61,610 nt of DNA from Streptomyces flavotricini (GCF_020639365.1 NZ_JAINUL010000001.1:6561157-6622766); one strand, 5' to 3'. Positions 1 to 9,911 are shown, numbered from the stretch's first letter. Made by a program: numbers and translations. Notes: generated from the letters alone by a model not told the origin.

Positions 1-200
1 CCCACGGCGGCCGCGCCCCCGGCGCACAGGAGGGTGTGTATGACGCCCCGGCCGCGGTCGTCGCGCCACAGGGCGCGCTCGACGGCGGCGGCGGCTCGTC
101 CGAAGGCGGCCACGGGGTGCCCGCGGCGCGGATCACCGAGGATCCGGTCGCCGATCAGGCCCGCCGTGGCGCCGTACGCGAAGACGCGGTCGGCACGCAT
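1..200 (-). CDS. cobD: CobD/CbiB cobalamin biosynthesis protein, 5' part only
   Basis: Adenosylcobinamide-phosphate synthase of the CobD/CbiB family, a membrane enzyme that attaches the aminopropanol arm to adenosylcobyric acid. Only the first ~66 codons lie in the window; the rest runs off the left edge. The N-terminus reads MRADRVFAYGATAGLIGDR, followed by ILGDPRRGHPVAAFGR, and the D-x4-GDP-R-x-HPV pattern is the usual opening of this family. The ATG at 200 follows a cobalamin riboswitch on the same strand, which independently supports the assignment and the start. Confidence 0.85.
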   Translation of the reverse strand, partial: MRADRVFAYGATAGLIGDRILGDPRRGHPVAAFGRAAAAVERALWRDDRGRGVIHTLLCAGGAAAV

Positions 201-214
201 GGTGCAGGTATGTC

Positions 215-400
215 CTCACTCAGGGTCCGCGCCCTGGTTCGACGTGTCCGGCGGTGGGAGTTCCTGGCTCCCGGGGCGCACGAGCCGTGTGCTCCCCGGT
301 GACAGTGGCGGGACCGCGCCGGATTCGCACCGGACTTCCTCTCCATGCCGCCGTATTGGCTCGGGCAGTCCACCACGCACCGCGAAGGCCCGTCAACTCG
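215..400 (-). promoter_or_regulatory. Cobalamin (B12) riboswitch upstream of cobD
   Basis: Read on the minus strand, the leader holds the conserved AdoCbl riboswitch parts in order: GAAGTCCGGTGCGAATCCGG (complement of 319-338), then CCCGCCACTGTCACCGGGG (around 297-311), then the B12-box-like GAGCCAGGAACTC (258-270). The cobD start codon follows about 58 nt further on. This architecture normally switches the downstream cobalamin gene off when adenosylcobalamin is abundant. The outer boundaries are approximate because the P1 stem was not folded. Confidence 0.9.
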
Positions 401-444
401 CCGTTGACCTGCGGCGGGGCAGGTGAACGGCACACGTCACAGAC

Positions 445-487
445 GTACGAAAGCTCCCCCCGGGAAACCCGGGGGGAGCTTTCGTAC
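445..487 (-). terminator. Perfect 20-bp hairpin after the phosphate transport operon
   Basis: The arms 445-464 and 468-487 are perfectly complementary around an AAA loop. The hairpin lies 37 nt past the stop of the small membrane gene, before the cobD riboswitch. There is no U-tract, as is common in Streptomyces. Confidence 0.8.
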
Positions 488-523
488 GCCGTGCCCGAAT
501 CGATCGGGTCGTGTCGGCCGGGA

Positions 524-745
524 TCAGCTGACGATCAGGTAGATCCCGTAGGCCACGGCCCCCGCGACGAGCGCGAAGCAGGCGTACGCACCGCTGCGGG
601 CGAGGGTGGCGGTGCCGCCCTGCTCGGTGGCGGCCTCGTGCTTGGAGAGGCCCACCAGGCCCAGGGTGAACAGGGCCACGAGGGCGACGGTGGCGGAGAG
701 GCTGACCCCGAAGACGGAGCCGAGTGCTGCCCAGTCGATCTTCAT
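524..745 (-). CDS. Small membrane protein downstream of the phosphate transporter
   Basis: A 73-residue protein with two predicted membrane segments, roughly residues 8-32 and 48-72, joined by a polar loop (LSKHEAATEQGG). ATG at 745 has GAGGAA about 9 nt upstream. It starts 28 nt after the phosphate permease stop on the same strand, so the two are almost certainly one transcript ending at the hairpin at 445-487. The position suggests an accessory role in phosphate uptake, but I recognise no functional domain. Confidence 0.75.
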   Translation of the reverse strand: MKIDWAALGSVFGVSLSATVALVALFTLGLVGLSKHEAATEQGGTATLARSGAYACFALVAGAVAYGIYLIVS

Positions 746-773
746 ACTGCGGATTCCTCTGTCGTTCTCGGGG

Positions 774-2054
774 TCAGACCGCGGCGGCGGGAGCCGCCGG
801 CGCGGCCGGGGTGGCCGCCGGGATGGTGGCCTTCAGAGCCTCGTCCGTGACCGCGGCGGTCGTACCGGCGGCGGCCTCGGCGGCCAGCGTCGGCGGGACG
901 GTGACGGCGGCCATGGCCGTGGTGACCACACCCGGCTCCTCGGCGGCGGCCGGCTGCACCTCGTTGACGTTGCTGTGGTCGACGACCTGGCGGCGCGAGA
1001 TGAGCCAGATGGCGACGCAGGAGGCGGCGAGGAAGAGCGCGACGGCGGCGACGCCGACGTCACCGGTGCGCATGACCAGCTCGGCGCCGGAGGCGACGAC
1101 GGCGGCGGCCGGCAGGGTCAGGCCCCAGGCGATGAACATGCGGGAGGCGGTGGACCAGCGGACCACGCCGCCCTTGCGGCCCAGACCCGCACCCATGACG
1201 GCGCCGGAGCACGCGTGGGTGGTGGAGAGGGAGAAGCCGAGGGTGGAGGAGGCCAGGATGACGCTCGCGGCCGAGGTCTGGGCGGCGAAGCCCTGCTGCG
1301 GCTGGAGGTCGGTCAGGCCGCTGCCCATGGTGCGGATGATGCGCCAGCCACCCAGGTAGGTGCCCATCGCGATCGCCATGCCGGCGGAGACGATGACCCA
1401 GACCGGCGGGTTGGAGCCGGGCGCGAGCGCGCCGCCGGCGACCAGGGCCAGGGTGATGATGCCCATCGTCTTCTGCGCGTCGTTGGTGCCGTGCGCGAGG
1501 GAGACGAGACCGGCCGAGGCGATCTGACCGGCCTTGTAGCCCTTGGCGGAGGTCTTCCTGCCGACGTTCCCGCCCAGCTTGTACGTGACCTTGGCGGCCA
1601 GCATCGCGGCCGCGCCGGCCACGATCGGCGCGGCGACCGCGGGGAGCAGCACCTTGGTGACGAGCGTGCCGCCGTTGACGGCGCCGAGGCCGGCGGAGGC
1701 GACGGCCGCGCCGACCAGGCCGCCCATCAGGGCGTGCGAGGAGCTGGAGGGGAGCCCGACCAGCCAGGTGACGAGGTTCCAGAGGATCGCGCCGACGAGG
1801 GCCGCGAAGATCACTTCCGGCTGGATGCCCTCTTCGTTGACCAGGCCCTTGGAGATCGTCTTGGCGACCTCCACGGACATGAACGCGCCGACGAGGTTGA
1901 GCACGGCGGACATGGCCACCGCCGTCTTGGGCTTGAGGGCGCCGGTCGAGATGGTGGTGGCCATCGCGTTGGCCGTGTCGTGGAAACCGTTCGTGAAGTC
2001 GAACACGAGAGCGGTGATGATCACGATCCCGAGGAGAAGCGTTATGTGCTCCAT
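774..2054 (-). CDS. pitH2: Low-affinity inorganic phosphate transporter, PiT family
   Basis: A 426-residue PiT permease that imports phosphate, usually as a metal-phosphate complex, with protons. The N-terminal DFTNGFHDTANAMATTISTG and the internal repeat SLAHGTNDAQKTMGI are the duplicated GxxDxxNA-type signatures of the family. About ten hydrophobic segments are visible. The C-terminal tail, from about residue 375, is Ala/Pro/Glu-rich and may be periplasm-exposed or disordered. It leads a two-gene operon with the small membrane protein. A PHO box lies 48-69 nt upstream. The symbol follows the S. coelicolor paralogue in the same context (SCO1845, recalled). Confidence 0.9.
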   Translation of the reverse strand: MEHITLLLGIVIITALVFDFTNGFHDTANAMATTISTGALKPKTAVAMSAVLNLVGAFMSVEVAKTISKGLVNEEGIQPEVIFAALVGAILWNLVTWLVGLPSSSSHALMGGLVGAAVASAGLGAVNGGTLVTKVLLPAVAAPIVAGAAAMLAAKVTYKLGGNVGRKTSAKGYKAGQIASAGLVSLAHGTNDAQKTMGIITLALVAGGALAPGSNPPVWVIVSAGMAIAMGTYLGGWRIIRTMGSGLTDLQPQQGFAAQTSAASVILASSTLGFSLSTTHACSGAVMGAGLGRKGGVVRWSTASRMFIAWGLTLPAAAVVASGAELVMRTGDVGVAAVALFLAASCVAIWLISRRQVVDHSNVNEVQPAAAEEPGVVTTAMAAVTVPPTLAAEAAAGTTAAVTDEALKATIPAATPAAPAAPAAAV

Positions 2055-2101
2055 TTACCCAGGCTTCTGTTTGGCGTCAGTGGCTCGGCGACCGTAGGCA
2101 A

Positions 2102-2123
2102 CCTGGATGAACGGAAGGTGAAC
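2102..2123 (-). promoter_or_regulatory. PHO box (PhoP operator) upstream of pitH2
   Basis: On the minus strand two adjacent 11-nt direct-repeat units read GTTCACCTTCC and GTTCATCCAGG. This matches the Streptomyces PhoP repeat, whose conserved 7-mer is GTTCACC. A -10-like TACGGT follows 5 nt downstream (complement of 2091-2096), so PhoP would bind where the -35 region should be. Confidence 0.85.
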
Positions 2124-2409
2124 TGACTCCGGCGGAGCGGTGTACTGGCCCGTCGTGCCATCGGGACCTTCATCCCCATTTTGGCGCTGATACGGCGATT
2201 AATGCACGTCAAAGCCGGGTGAACGGATGGCTCCACAGGGGTTCCGAGGCCCCCGGACCCGCCTCGGAGGCACTCGCGGGGAGACGCAGATCACTCCCGG
2301 CCGCCTGCCCCGGCGGTCCGTCCCGGGATCCCTTCCCGGACCCGCCGGGCCGCAATCGGAACATTCCGCTCCAGTGGCCCGCTCGCCCTTGCGCCTCGAC
2401 ACTGGAGCC

Positions 2410-3540
2410 GTGCCTTCCGCCACAGCGACGGCCGCGGCCGTCGCGACCACTCTCGTCGGGGCCGGCGCCGCCGCGGTCGCGGCCGGCCGGTACGCCGCCG
2501 ACGCCGCCCTGCGCCACGAACCCGGCCGCCCCCTGCCCGGCGGGCCCCGGCTCAGCGTCCACTCCAGCGGGTCCGGGCGGGTCACGCTGACCCGTTCGCT
2601 GGCCTCGCTGCGCCCCGGTACGTACGGGCTCTGCGCCCCCGGGGTGCACGCCGTGGTCGGACCCGTCCTCGACGGATTCGACCCCGGACCGGACGCCGTC
2701 GTGCGCCGGCTCCTCGCCGTCACCCACGGCAGCCTCGACCCGGGCGCCCGGGTCACCCTCACCCCCCAGGTGTACGCGGGCAACCCGCGTACCGCCCTCG
2801 GCCTCGACCACGCCGACGTGGACGTCCCCGGCGAGCTCGGCGGGCTGCCCGCCTGGTTCGTGCCCGGCACCCGTGACACCTGGGTGATCACCGTGCACGG
2901 GCTCGGCACCGGCCGCGAGCACCCGATGGTGGTCATGCCCTTCCTGCACGGCCAGCGGATGCCGGTCCTCGACCTCGCCTACCGCGGGGACCTCGGGGCC
3001 CCCGCGTCGCCGGACGGTCTCGGCCACCTCGGTGAATCCGAATGGCGGGACGTGGACGCCGCGATCCGCTACGCCGTGCGCTACGGGGCCCGCCGGGTCG
3101 TGCTGCACGGCTGGTCCACCGGCGCCGCGATGGCCCTGCACGCCGCCGAGCGCTCGGCGCTCGCCGACCGCGTCTGCGGGCTCGTGCTGGACTCGCCGGT
3201 CCTCGACTGGCACACCACCCTGCGCGCGCTCGTCGCCGCCCGCCGCACCCCAGCCGCGCTGGTTCCGTTCGCGGTGCGGGCCGCCGAGGGGCGCGCCGGA
3301 CTGCGCGCCGACCGGTCGGGGCCCGGGGCGGACCCCGGGGCGCTGCGCGTCCCCGTACTGATCTTCCACGGGCCGGACGACGCGCTCGCCCCCTGGGGGC
3401 CCTCGCGCCGGCTCGCCGAGGCCCGTCCCGACCTGGTCACGCTGCGGACCGTCCGCGAAGCCCCGCACGGGGCCATGTGGAACGCGGATCCGGCCGCTTA
3501 CGAGGAGGCCCTGAGGCGGTTCCTGACCCCTCTTATGTGA
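2410..3540 (+). CDS. Alpha/beta hydrolase
   Basis: A 376-residue alpha/beta-hydrolase-fold protein. The nucleophile elbow is GWSTG (near residue 235), the acid is probably in FHGPDDALAP, and the catalytic His is in the late EAPHGAMW. The N-terminus is Ala-rich and hydrophobic (about residues 5-25) and could be a signal anchor. I chose GTG 2410, which has GGAG 5 nt upstream; the in-frame ATG at 2227 would add 61 Pro/Arg-rich residues that do not look like protein. It is divergent from pitH2. Substrate is unknown; dipeptidyl-peptidase or esterase types are possible. Confidence 0.8.
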   Translation: MPSATATAAAVATTLVGAGAAAVAAGRYAADAALRHEPGRPLPGGPRLSVHSSGSGRVTLTRSLASLRPGTYGLCAPGVHAVVGPVLDGFDPGPDAVVRRLLAVTHGSLDPGARVTLTPQVYAGNPRTALGLDHADVDVPGELGGLPAWFVPGTRDTWVITVHGLGTGREHPMVVMPFLHGQRMPVLDLAYRGDLGAPASPDGLGHLGESEWRDVDAAIRYAVRYGARRVVLHGWSTGAAMALHAAERSALADRVCGLVLDSPVLDWHTTLRALVAARRTPAALVPFAVRAAEGRAGLRADRSGPGADPGALRVPVLIFHGPDDALAPWGPSRRLAEARPDLVTLRTVREAPHGAMWNADPAAYEEALRRFLTPLM

Positions 3541-3657
3541 AGGCCGTGTGCCGGACGGGACGGGGCGGGGCCATTTTCCTGGTATGTCCCCCCGTCGAGT
3601 GGCGATAATGGCTGGTTCCGTTTGGGCTTTCGGCCGGTGACGGGCGAGACTGCTTCC

Positions 3658-5112
3658 GTGACGTCCCGAAAGCCTGATGAGCAGTTGGCTCGCGACTCCA
3701 GACTCCGACTCGTCTCCCCGCGTTCCGTCGCCGCGGCCCGCAAGGCGGTGACCGACCGACGCGCCCGTTCCGCCTCCCGGCCCCCGGCGGGCACCCCGGC
3801 CACGGCCGAACTCGCGAGCCGGGCCCGGGCCTCGCTGGCCGACGCGGTACGGCTCGCCCGCTGGGCCGAGCTCAACCTCGGCGCCGGCGACGGAGGCCGG
3901 CCCGCGCCGGCGGGAGCGCTGCCCGCCGCCGACGTCGAACGCGCCGCCGGTGAACTGAACCTGACACACGGGCAGATCCGGGTCGGCTGGGACCGCGCCC
4001 GGCTCGCGGGCCTCGTCGAGGTGCACGGCGGCCAGGCCCGGCCCGGCTGGCGGCTGCGTGCCTGGGACCGCGACGACACCGCCGTACTGCGCGGCTGGGT
4101 CGCCCTGTTCGACGCCTGGTCCCTGGTCCACCCGGCCCCCGCCGACATCGCCCCCGCGGCCGTCGCCGAGGTGGTCGAGGCGATGCCCCAACTGCTGTCC
4201 CTGCTCCAGCTGTCCGCCGGTCCCGTGACCGTTCCGGACCTGCTGGACCTGCTGGGGCAGCGGGTCACCGAACTGCGCGACGAGCGCTGCGAGATCCCGT
4301 ACGACGCCCCCGCGCGCGAGGCTTCGCCCGCGGACGGCGCGGGGTCCGACCCGGACGCCGGCCCCGAGGCGGCCGGCCACACGGCGCCCGTCCCGCTCGC
4401 CCGGCTGCTGCGCTGGGCGCTCGGCGGGCTCGCCGCCGTCGACGCCGTCACCCTCGGCCCCGCGCAGGCCGCCCTCACCCCGCTCGGCAGCTGGGCCGTC
4501 TGGGTCAAGCTCGAACAGATCTGCGTCGCCGCGCAGAGCCCCGCCGGGAACATCGAGCAGTCCGCCGCCGCGATGCTGCACGGCTGCGCCCGGCTCACCC
4601 CGGGACCGGCCCGCGCCGAATACCAGGCCTGGCTCGCCGCCCGGCCCGTCGGCCACGCCGTCAGCGAACTGCTGCACGCCGCACGCGGCGAGGACGCCCT
4701 GCTGCGCGGGCTCGCCTTCGAGGCGCTGCGCGTGGTCGGCGCCCCGGCCGAAGCCGAGGTGCGTGCCGCCGTGCGCGACGCGGCCCTGCGGCCCTACGCC
4801 CTGCTCTGGCTCGCCGAGCACGAAGGGGTCGATCCCGACGAGGCGCAGGACGTGCTCACCGCCGAGGAGACGACCTGGCTCTGGGTGGACACCGCCGCCG
4901 CCATCGCCGACCACGGCGAGGCGGACCTGCTGGCGCGCCACCTCGACTCGGCCGTCCGCACCACCGTCCCGCGACTGCTGGACGAGGTCCGTGCCGTCGG
5001 CCATCCGCGCACCGTCCAGGTCCTGGTCGCCCTGGCGGCGGCGCACCCGGACCCGGCCCTGGCCAAGGCGGTCCGCCGGGCCGCCTTCCAGGTCCACACC
5101 GGCGGCGCGTAG
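3658..5112 (+). CDS. Conserved protein of unknown function
   Basis: About 484 residues, with good codon-position bias across its length. The first ~50 residues are basic and polar; a helix-turn-helix-like segment (AAGELNLTHGQIRVGWDRARLAGLVEV) is followed by helical repeats. The C-terminal third resembles HEAT-like repeats (VRAAVRDAALRPYALLWLAEHEG). No catalytic motif is visible. The start is uncertain: GTG 3658 has GGGCGAGA upstream, and TTG 3622 is also in frame. It is convergent with the VOC gene, with only a 45-bp gap. I do not recognise the family; a DNA-binding or scaffold role is only a guess. Confidence 0.7.
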   Translation: MTSRKPDEQLARDSRLRLVSPRSVAAARKAVTDRRARSASRPPAGTPATAELASRARASLADAVRLARWAELNLGAGDGGRPAPAGALPAADVERAAGELNLTHGQIRVGWDRARLAGLVEVHGGQARPGWRLRAWDRDDTAVLRGWVALFDAWSLVHPAPADIAPAAVAEVVEAMPQLLSLLQLSAGPVTVPDLLDLLGQRVTELRDERCEIPYDAPAREASPADGAGSDPDAGPEAAGHTAPVPLARLLRWALGGLAAVDAVTLGPAQAALTPLGSWAVWVKLEQICVAAQSPAGNIEQSAAAMLHGCARLTPGPARAEYQAWLAARPVGHAVSELLHAARGEDALLRGLAFEALRVVGAPAEAEVRAAVRDAALRPYALLWLAEHEGVDPDEAQDVLTAEETTWLWVDTAAAIADHGEADLLARHLDSAVRTTVPRLLDEVRAVGHPRTVQVLVALAAAHPDPALAKAVRRAAFQVHTGGA

Positions 5113-5157
5113 CGCCCGGAGCGCCGCGTGCGGAGCAACGGGAACGCGCCGCCGGTC

Positions 5158-5553
5158 TCAGACCTGCGGCGCGTACGTCCCGAAGCTCCAGATGTTGCCC
5201 TCGGCGTCCCTGGCCATGTAGTCGCGGGACCCGTAGTCCTGGTCGGTGGGCTCCATCAGGACCTCCACGCCGTGCTCCGCGGCCCGCCGGTGATGGGCGT
5301 CCACATCGTCGACCACCACGTAGACCCCCACGGGCCCGCCGTCGCCCATGGCCTTGTCGAAGACGCTGCCGGTGCCCTTGCTGCCCAGCATCACCAGGCC
5401 GTTGCCGTACGCCAGCTCCGCGTGCATCACCGCCCCGTCCTCGCCTTCGTACACCGCGATCTGGCTGAAGCCGAAGGCTTCCGTGATCAGCCTGACGGCC
5501 GCCTTCGCGTCGCGATAACGCAGTGTGGGACAGATGGACGGAACGCCTGCCAT
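5158..5553 (-). CDS. VOC-superfamily (glyoxalase/bleomycin-resistance-like) protein
   Basis: A 131-residue protein with the two beta-alpha-beta-beta-beta modules of the vicinal-oxygen-chelate fold. It opens with ICPTLRYRDAKAAVRLITEAFGF in two contiguous parts, and the second half has VYVVVDDVDAHHRRA and ends DAEGNIWSFGTY. Members bind a metal or sequester small molecules; this YycE/PhnB-like branch has no assigned substrate. ATG 5553 is preferred over GTG 5562 because GAGGGAG sits 9 nt upstream of the ATG but abuts the GTG. Confidence 0.85.
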   Translation of the reverse strand: MAGVPSICPTLRYRDAKAAVRLITEAFGFSQIAVYEGEDGAVMHAELAYGNGLVMLGSKGTGSVFDKAMGDGGPVGVYVVVDDVDAHHRRAAEHGVEVLMEPTDQDYGSRDYMARDAEGNIWSFGTYAPQV

Positions 5554-5613
5554 GACGACCACTCCCTCTCGTGACGGTGACCTGCGTCACAGCATGGCAG
5601 GCGCCACCGGCAG

Positions 5614-6504
5614 TCAGCGGAAGGTGTTGCACTGGGCCATGTCGCCCGTGCGGTAGCCCTGGTAGAACCACTGCTGGCGCTGCCGGGCCGAGCCGTGCGT
5701 CCAGGACTCCGGCGTCACCCGGCCCTGGAACTTCTCCTGGATCCGGTCGTCGCCGACCGCGGCCGCCGCGTCCAGGCCGTCCCTGATGTCCTGGTCGGTC
5801 AGGCTGGTGATCAGCGGGCGGCCCGTGGACTCGTCCGGGGTCCTCGTCGCGTTGTGCGCCCACACCCCGGCGTAGCAGTCGGCCTGCAGCTCCACCTTGA
5901 CCGCGTTGCTGTTCGCGCCCTGCTGCCCGTCCTGGGCCTTCTGCAGGGTTCCGGTCAGGTTCTGGACGTGGTGCCCGTACTCGTGCGCGACGACGTAGGC
6001 CTGGGCGAAGGGGCCGCCGCTCGCGCCGAACTTCGTCCGCAGCTCGTCGAAGAAGCCCAGGTCCAGGTAGACCTGCCGGTCGGCGGGGCAGTAGAACGGG
6101 CCGACCGCCGAGGTGGCGGCCCCGCAGGCGGTGTTCACGCGGCCGGTGAAGAAGACCGTCGAGGCCGGGCTGTAGCGGCCGCCGCGCCGGGTGAACTCGT
6201 CCTTCCAGAAGTCCTGGGTGCTGTTGACGACCGCGACCAGCCGGCAGTCCTCCCGGGTGTTCGCGTCCCGCCCGGTCTTGCAGGCCTGCTGGACCTCGCC
6301 GGCCGACGAGGAGGTCGCCGCCGGCTCCGGGTTCCCGGAGGACAGTCCCAGCTGGTCCGGGCCCACTCCGAAGAGCAGCCCGAGGATCAGTGCGATGAGG
6401 CCCGCGATACCGCCGCCGATCGTCGCGCGTCCGCCCGGGACGCGGCTGCTGCGCACATCCTTGACCTCGGACGTGTCCAGGTTGGCGTCGTCGTCGAACT
6501 GCAT
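5614..6504 (-). CDS. Neutral zinc metallopeptidase (YpfJ family), membrane-anchored
   Basis: A 296-residue protease of the YpfJ/putative neutral zinc metallopeptidase family. A charged N-terminus is followed by one membrane segment (GGGIAGLIALILGLLFGV, about residues 30-47) and an extracytoplasmic catalytic domain. The zinc site is the HEYGHH motif (HExxH, about residue 170), with a third ligand likely in VELQADCYAGVWA. Paired cysteines suggest disulfides outside the membrane. ATG 6504 follows GAGGCGG at a normal distance; longer in-frame starts run into low-quality sequence. Confidence 0.87.
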   Translation of the reverse strand: MQFDDDANLDTSEVKDVRSSRVPGGRATIGGGIAGLIALILGLLFGVGPDQLGLSSGNPEPAATSSSAGEVQQACKTGRDANTREDCRLVAVVNSTQDFWKDEFTRRGGRYSPASTVFFTGRVNTACGAATSAVGPFYCPADRQVYLDLGFFDELRTKFGASGGPFAQAYVVAHEYGHHVQNLTGTLQKAQDGQQGANSNAVKVELQADCYAGVWAHNATRTPDESTGRPLITSLTDQDIRDGLDAAAAVGDDRIQEKFQGRVTPESWTHGSARQRQQWFYQGYRTGDMAQCNTFR

Positions 6505-6655
6505 CCCGCACCGCCTCGTCTCAACGTGGCCGCCCCTGCGGCGAGTATCACCCGGTCCATCCTGGTACGCGCCCCGCCCCACCGGGGTGATCCGTACGCC
6601 GAACGGGCGACATGTCAAGGGCGGGACGCCCCCAAAACTGGTTGCGCACCCCCGG

Positions 6656-6692
6656 TAGAATGAATCCCATGGCAAATCTCCTCGCGGATTAG
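6656..6692 (+). promoter_or_regulatory. Possible leaderless 7-codon leader peptide before the ABC-F gene
   Basis: A -10-like TAGAAT (6656-6661) is followed 7 nt later by ATG 6669, opening the tiny frame MANLLAD with its TAG at 6690-6692. The spacing suggests transcription starts at the ATG itself. The frame ends 60 nt before the ABC-F start. Short leaders upstream of ABC-F genes are known devices for ribosome-mediated attenuation, but no clear competing hairpin is visible here, so regulation is inferred. Confidence 0.5.
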
Positions 6693-6752
6693 CGGCGTCG
6701 AAGCATCGCGTCCTGCCCCCCTTCCGCCGTCCCCCCGCCCTGGAGTATTTCC

Positions 6753-8349
<1,597 letters not shown>

Positions 8350-8351
<2 letters not shown>

Positions 8352-8664
8352 TCCTCCCGGAGCCGGTGATCCAGTTCCTTATGGATCATTCGGCTCAGGC
8401 GTGATCCATCATCTGAGTGAGACGGTCTCGTACCTCTGCGCTCTGTACGACGGCCTCGGCCGTGCCCGCCCGGGTACGCGTCCGGGGCCGCCGTTTCTTG
8501 CCGTCCGGCCCCTGACCTGGAGATTCCCGGTGAGGGTGGAGAAGTGTGACGGACGTCATGCAGCGGAAGAGGAGATTCCGTTCTGCTGATGTGTCCACGA
8601 CTCGGGAAATGTCGTCGTACCGACCTTGCTGAATGGGTGGCCAGGAAGCCGGGGAGGGGTGATC
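8350..8664 (+). promoter_or_regulatory. GATC-rich intergenic region upstream of gbn
   Basis: The ~350 nt between the ABC-F stop and gbn contain no convincing gene. They hold four GATC sites 16-19 nt apart (8350, 8368, 8384, 8403) and a fifth at 8661, just before the gbn ribosome-binding site. Gbn is reported to bind GATC, so this is a candidate autoregulatory region. The first GATC overlaps the ABC-F stop codon. Confidence 0.45.
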
Positions 8665-8703
8665 ATGAGAAGTCCAGAGCGCACTTCCCATGAGGAGGCA
8701 CGG

Positions 8704-8925
8704 GTGGCCGAGACTCTGAAGAAGGGCAGCCGGGTAACCGGCGCCGCGCGCGACAAGCTCGCGGCAGACCTGAAGAAGAAGTACGACTCCGGTGCGAGTA
8801 TCCGTGCACTGGCCGAGGAAACCGGCCGGTCCTACGGATTCGTCCACCGGATGCTCAGTGAGTCCGGAGTCATTCTGCGTGGTCGCGGTGGCGCGACGCG
8901 CGGCAAGAAGGCGGCTTCGGCCTGA
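8704..8925 (+). CDS. gbn: Gbn, GATC-binding nucleoid-associated protein
   Basis: A 73-residue basic protein with a helix-turn-helix (SIRALAEETGRSYGFVHRML, about residues 28-47) and a Lys/Arg/Gly-rich tail. The length and sequence match my memory of Gbn (SCO1839), a small Streptomyces nucleoid protein that binds GATC sequences and affects sporulation and antibiotic production. The start is GTG 8704, with GAGGAGG 5 nt upstream; the longer in-frame ATG would add 26 poorly coding residues. Its position between the ABC-F gene and an enoyl-CoA hydratase fits the recalled gene order. Confidence 0.9.
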   Translation: MAETLKKGSRVTGAARDKLAADLKKKYDSGASIRALAEETGRSYGFVHRMLSESGVILRGRGGATRGKKAASA

Positions 8926-8932
8926 CCCCGAT

Positions 8933-8950
8933 CCGGGCCGTCAGGCCCGG
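8933..8950 (+). terminator. Short hairpin after gbn
   Basis: CCGGGCC (8933-8939) and GGCCCGG (8944-8950) form a 7-bp stem with a GTCA loop, 8 nt past the gbn stop. It has no U-tract, and termination strength is uncertain. Confidence 0.5.
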
Positions 8951-9034
8951 CGCCGGGGTGGATCACGCTCGCCTGCCCACACCGCGGTTCCTTCGGTGAC
9001 CCCCGGTCGGCCCTCCGGCCGACTGGGTGGTTAC

Positions 9035-9073
9035 TGTGCAGTCACTTAGGCCGGGATTGCGGCCGACTGCACA
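9035..9073 (+). promoter_or_regulatory. Long-spaced inverted repeat before the enoyl-CoA hydratase gene
   Basis: TGTGCAGTC (9035-9043) and GACTGCACA (9065-9073) are perfect 9-bp inverted repeats 21 nt apart, ending 14 nt before the start codon. Half-site centres are about 30 bp (three helical turns) apart, which would suit a dimer or tetramer repressor. It could also form an mRNA hairpin near the ribosome-binding site. Confidence 0.4.
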
Positions 9074-9087
9074 CCGGAGGCACACAG

Positions 9088-9867
9088 ATGGCTCTGCTCG
9101 ACAAGGACGGCGTACGGCTCACCGTGGACGACTCGGTCGCGACGGTGACACTGACCAATCCGGCCAAGCGAAACGCCCAGTCCCCCGCGCTCTGGCGGGC
9201 GTTGGCGGAGGCCGGAAGGTCGTTGCCGGGCACCGTCCGGGTCGTGGTGCTGCGCGGTGAGGGCAAGTCCTTCTCCGCCGGACTCGACCGGCAGGCGTTC
9301 ACTCCCGAGGGTTTCGAGGGTGAGCCGTCCTTCCTCGATCTGGCGCGCGGTTCGGACGAGCTGCTCGACTCCACCATTGCCGAGTACCAGGAGGCGTTCA
9401 CCTGGTGGCGGCGCAACGACATCGTCTCCATCGCCGCCGTTCAGGGACATGCGATCGGCGCCGGCTTCCAGCTCGCGCTGGCGTGTGACCTGCGCGTGGT
9501 CGCGGACGACGTGCAGTTCGCCATGCGCGAGACCAGCCTGGGTCTCGTGCCCGACCTGGCCGGGACCCAGCCGCTGACCTCGCTGGTCGGCTACGCCCGC
9601 GCGCTGGAGATCTGCGCGACGGGCCGCTTCGTGCATGCCGAGGAGGCCGAACGGGTCGGTCTGGCCAACCTGGTCGTACCGGCCGATGAGCTGGACGCGG
9701 CGGTGCAGGACCTCACGACGGCGCTGCTGGCTCCGCCGCGCGATGCCGTGATCGAGACCAAGGCACTGCTCCGCGATGCCGGATCCCGGCCGTACGACGC
9801 CCAGCGCTCGGCGGAGCGGGCCGCCCAGGCCCGTCGCCTGCGCGACCTGGCCGGCCTCTCGGACTGA
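9088..9867 (+). CDS. Enoyl-CoA hydratase/isomerase family protein
   Basis: A 259-residue crotonase-fold protein, expected to act on acyl-CoA thioesters in beta-oxidation or a related pathway. The oxyanion-hole regions are GEGKSFSAGLD (about residues 54-64) and QGHAIGAGFQLALACDLRV (about residues 117-135); the ETSLGLVPDLAGTQ region carries the catalytic-loop glutamate position. ATG 9088 follows CGGAGG. The 3' end is followed by short GC-rich sequence and a convergent oxidoreductase gene. Specific substrate unknown. Confidence 0.88.
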   Translation: MALLDKDGVRLTVDDSVATVTLTNPAKRNAQSPALWRALAEAGRSLPGTVRVVVLRGEGKSFSAGLDRQAFTPEGFEGEPSFLDLARGSDELLDSTIAEYQEAFTWWRRNDIVSIAAVQGHAIGAGFQLALACDLRVVADDVQFAMRETSLGLVPDLAGTQPLTSLVGYARALEICATGRFVHAEEAERVGLANLVVPADELDAAVQDLTTALLAPPRDAVIETKALLRDAGSRPYDAQRSAERAAQARRLRDLAGLSD

Positions 9868-9911
9868 CCCGGAGTTCCGGGGGCTCCCGCCCCCGGACCC
9901 CGGTGGGCCCG

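Noticed and set aside
606..2126. 506-codon plus-strand open frame over pitH2
   Set aside because: Shadow of the phosphate transporter, almost entirely Gly/Arg/Asp.
2218..2224. Another GTTCACC 7-mer on the minus strand
   Set aside because: Only a single unit; no adjacent second repeat at 11-nt spacing, so not a PHO box on its own.
2209..5097. 962-codon open frame on the minus strand opposite the hydrolase and unknown genes
   Set aside because: It is a GC-driven shadow. The plus-strand frames show proper hydrolase motifs and codon bias; the minus frame is Gly/Arg/Asp-rich with no recognisable domain.
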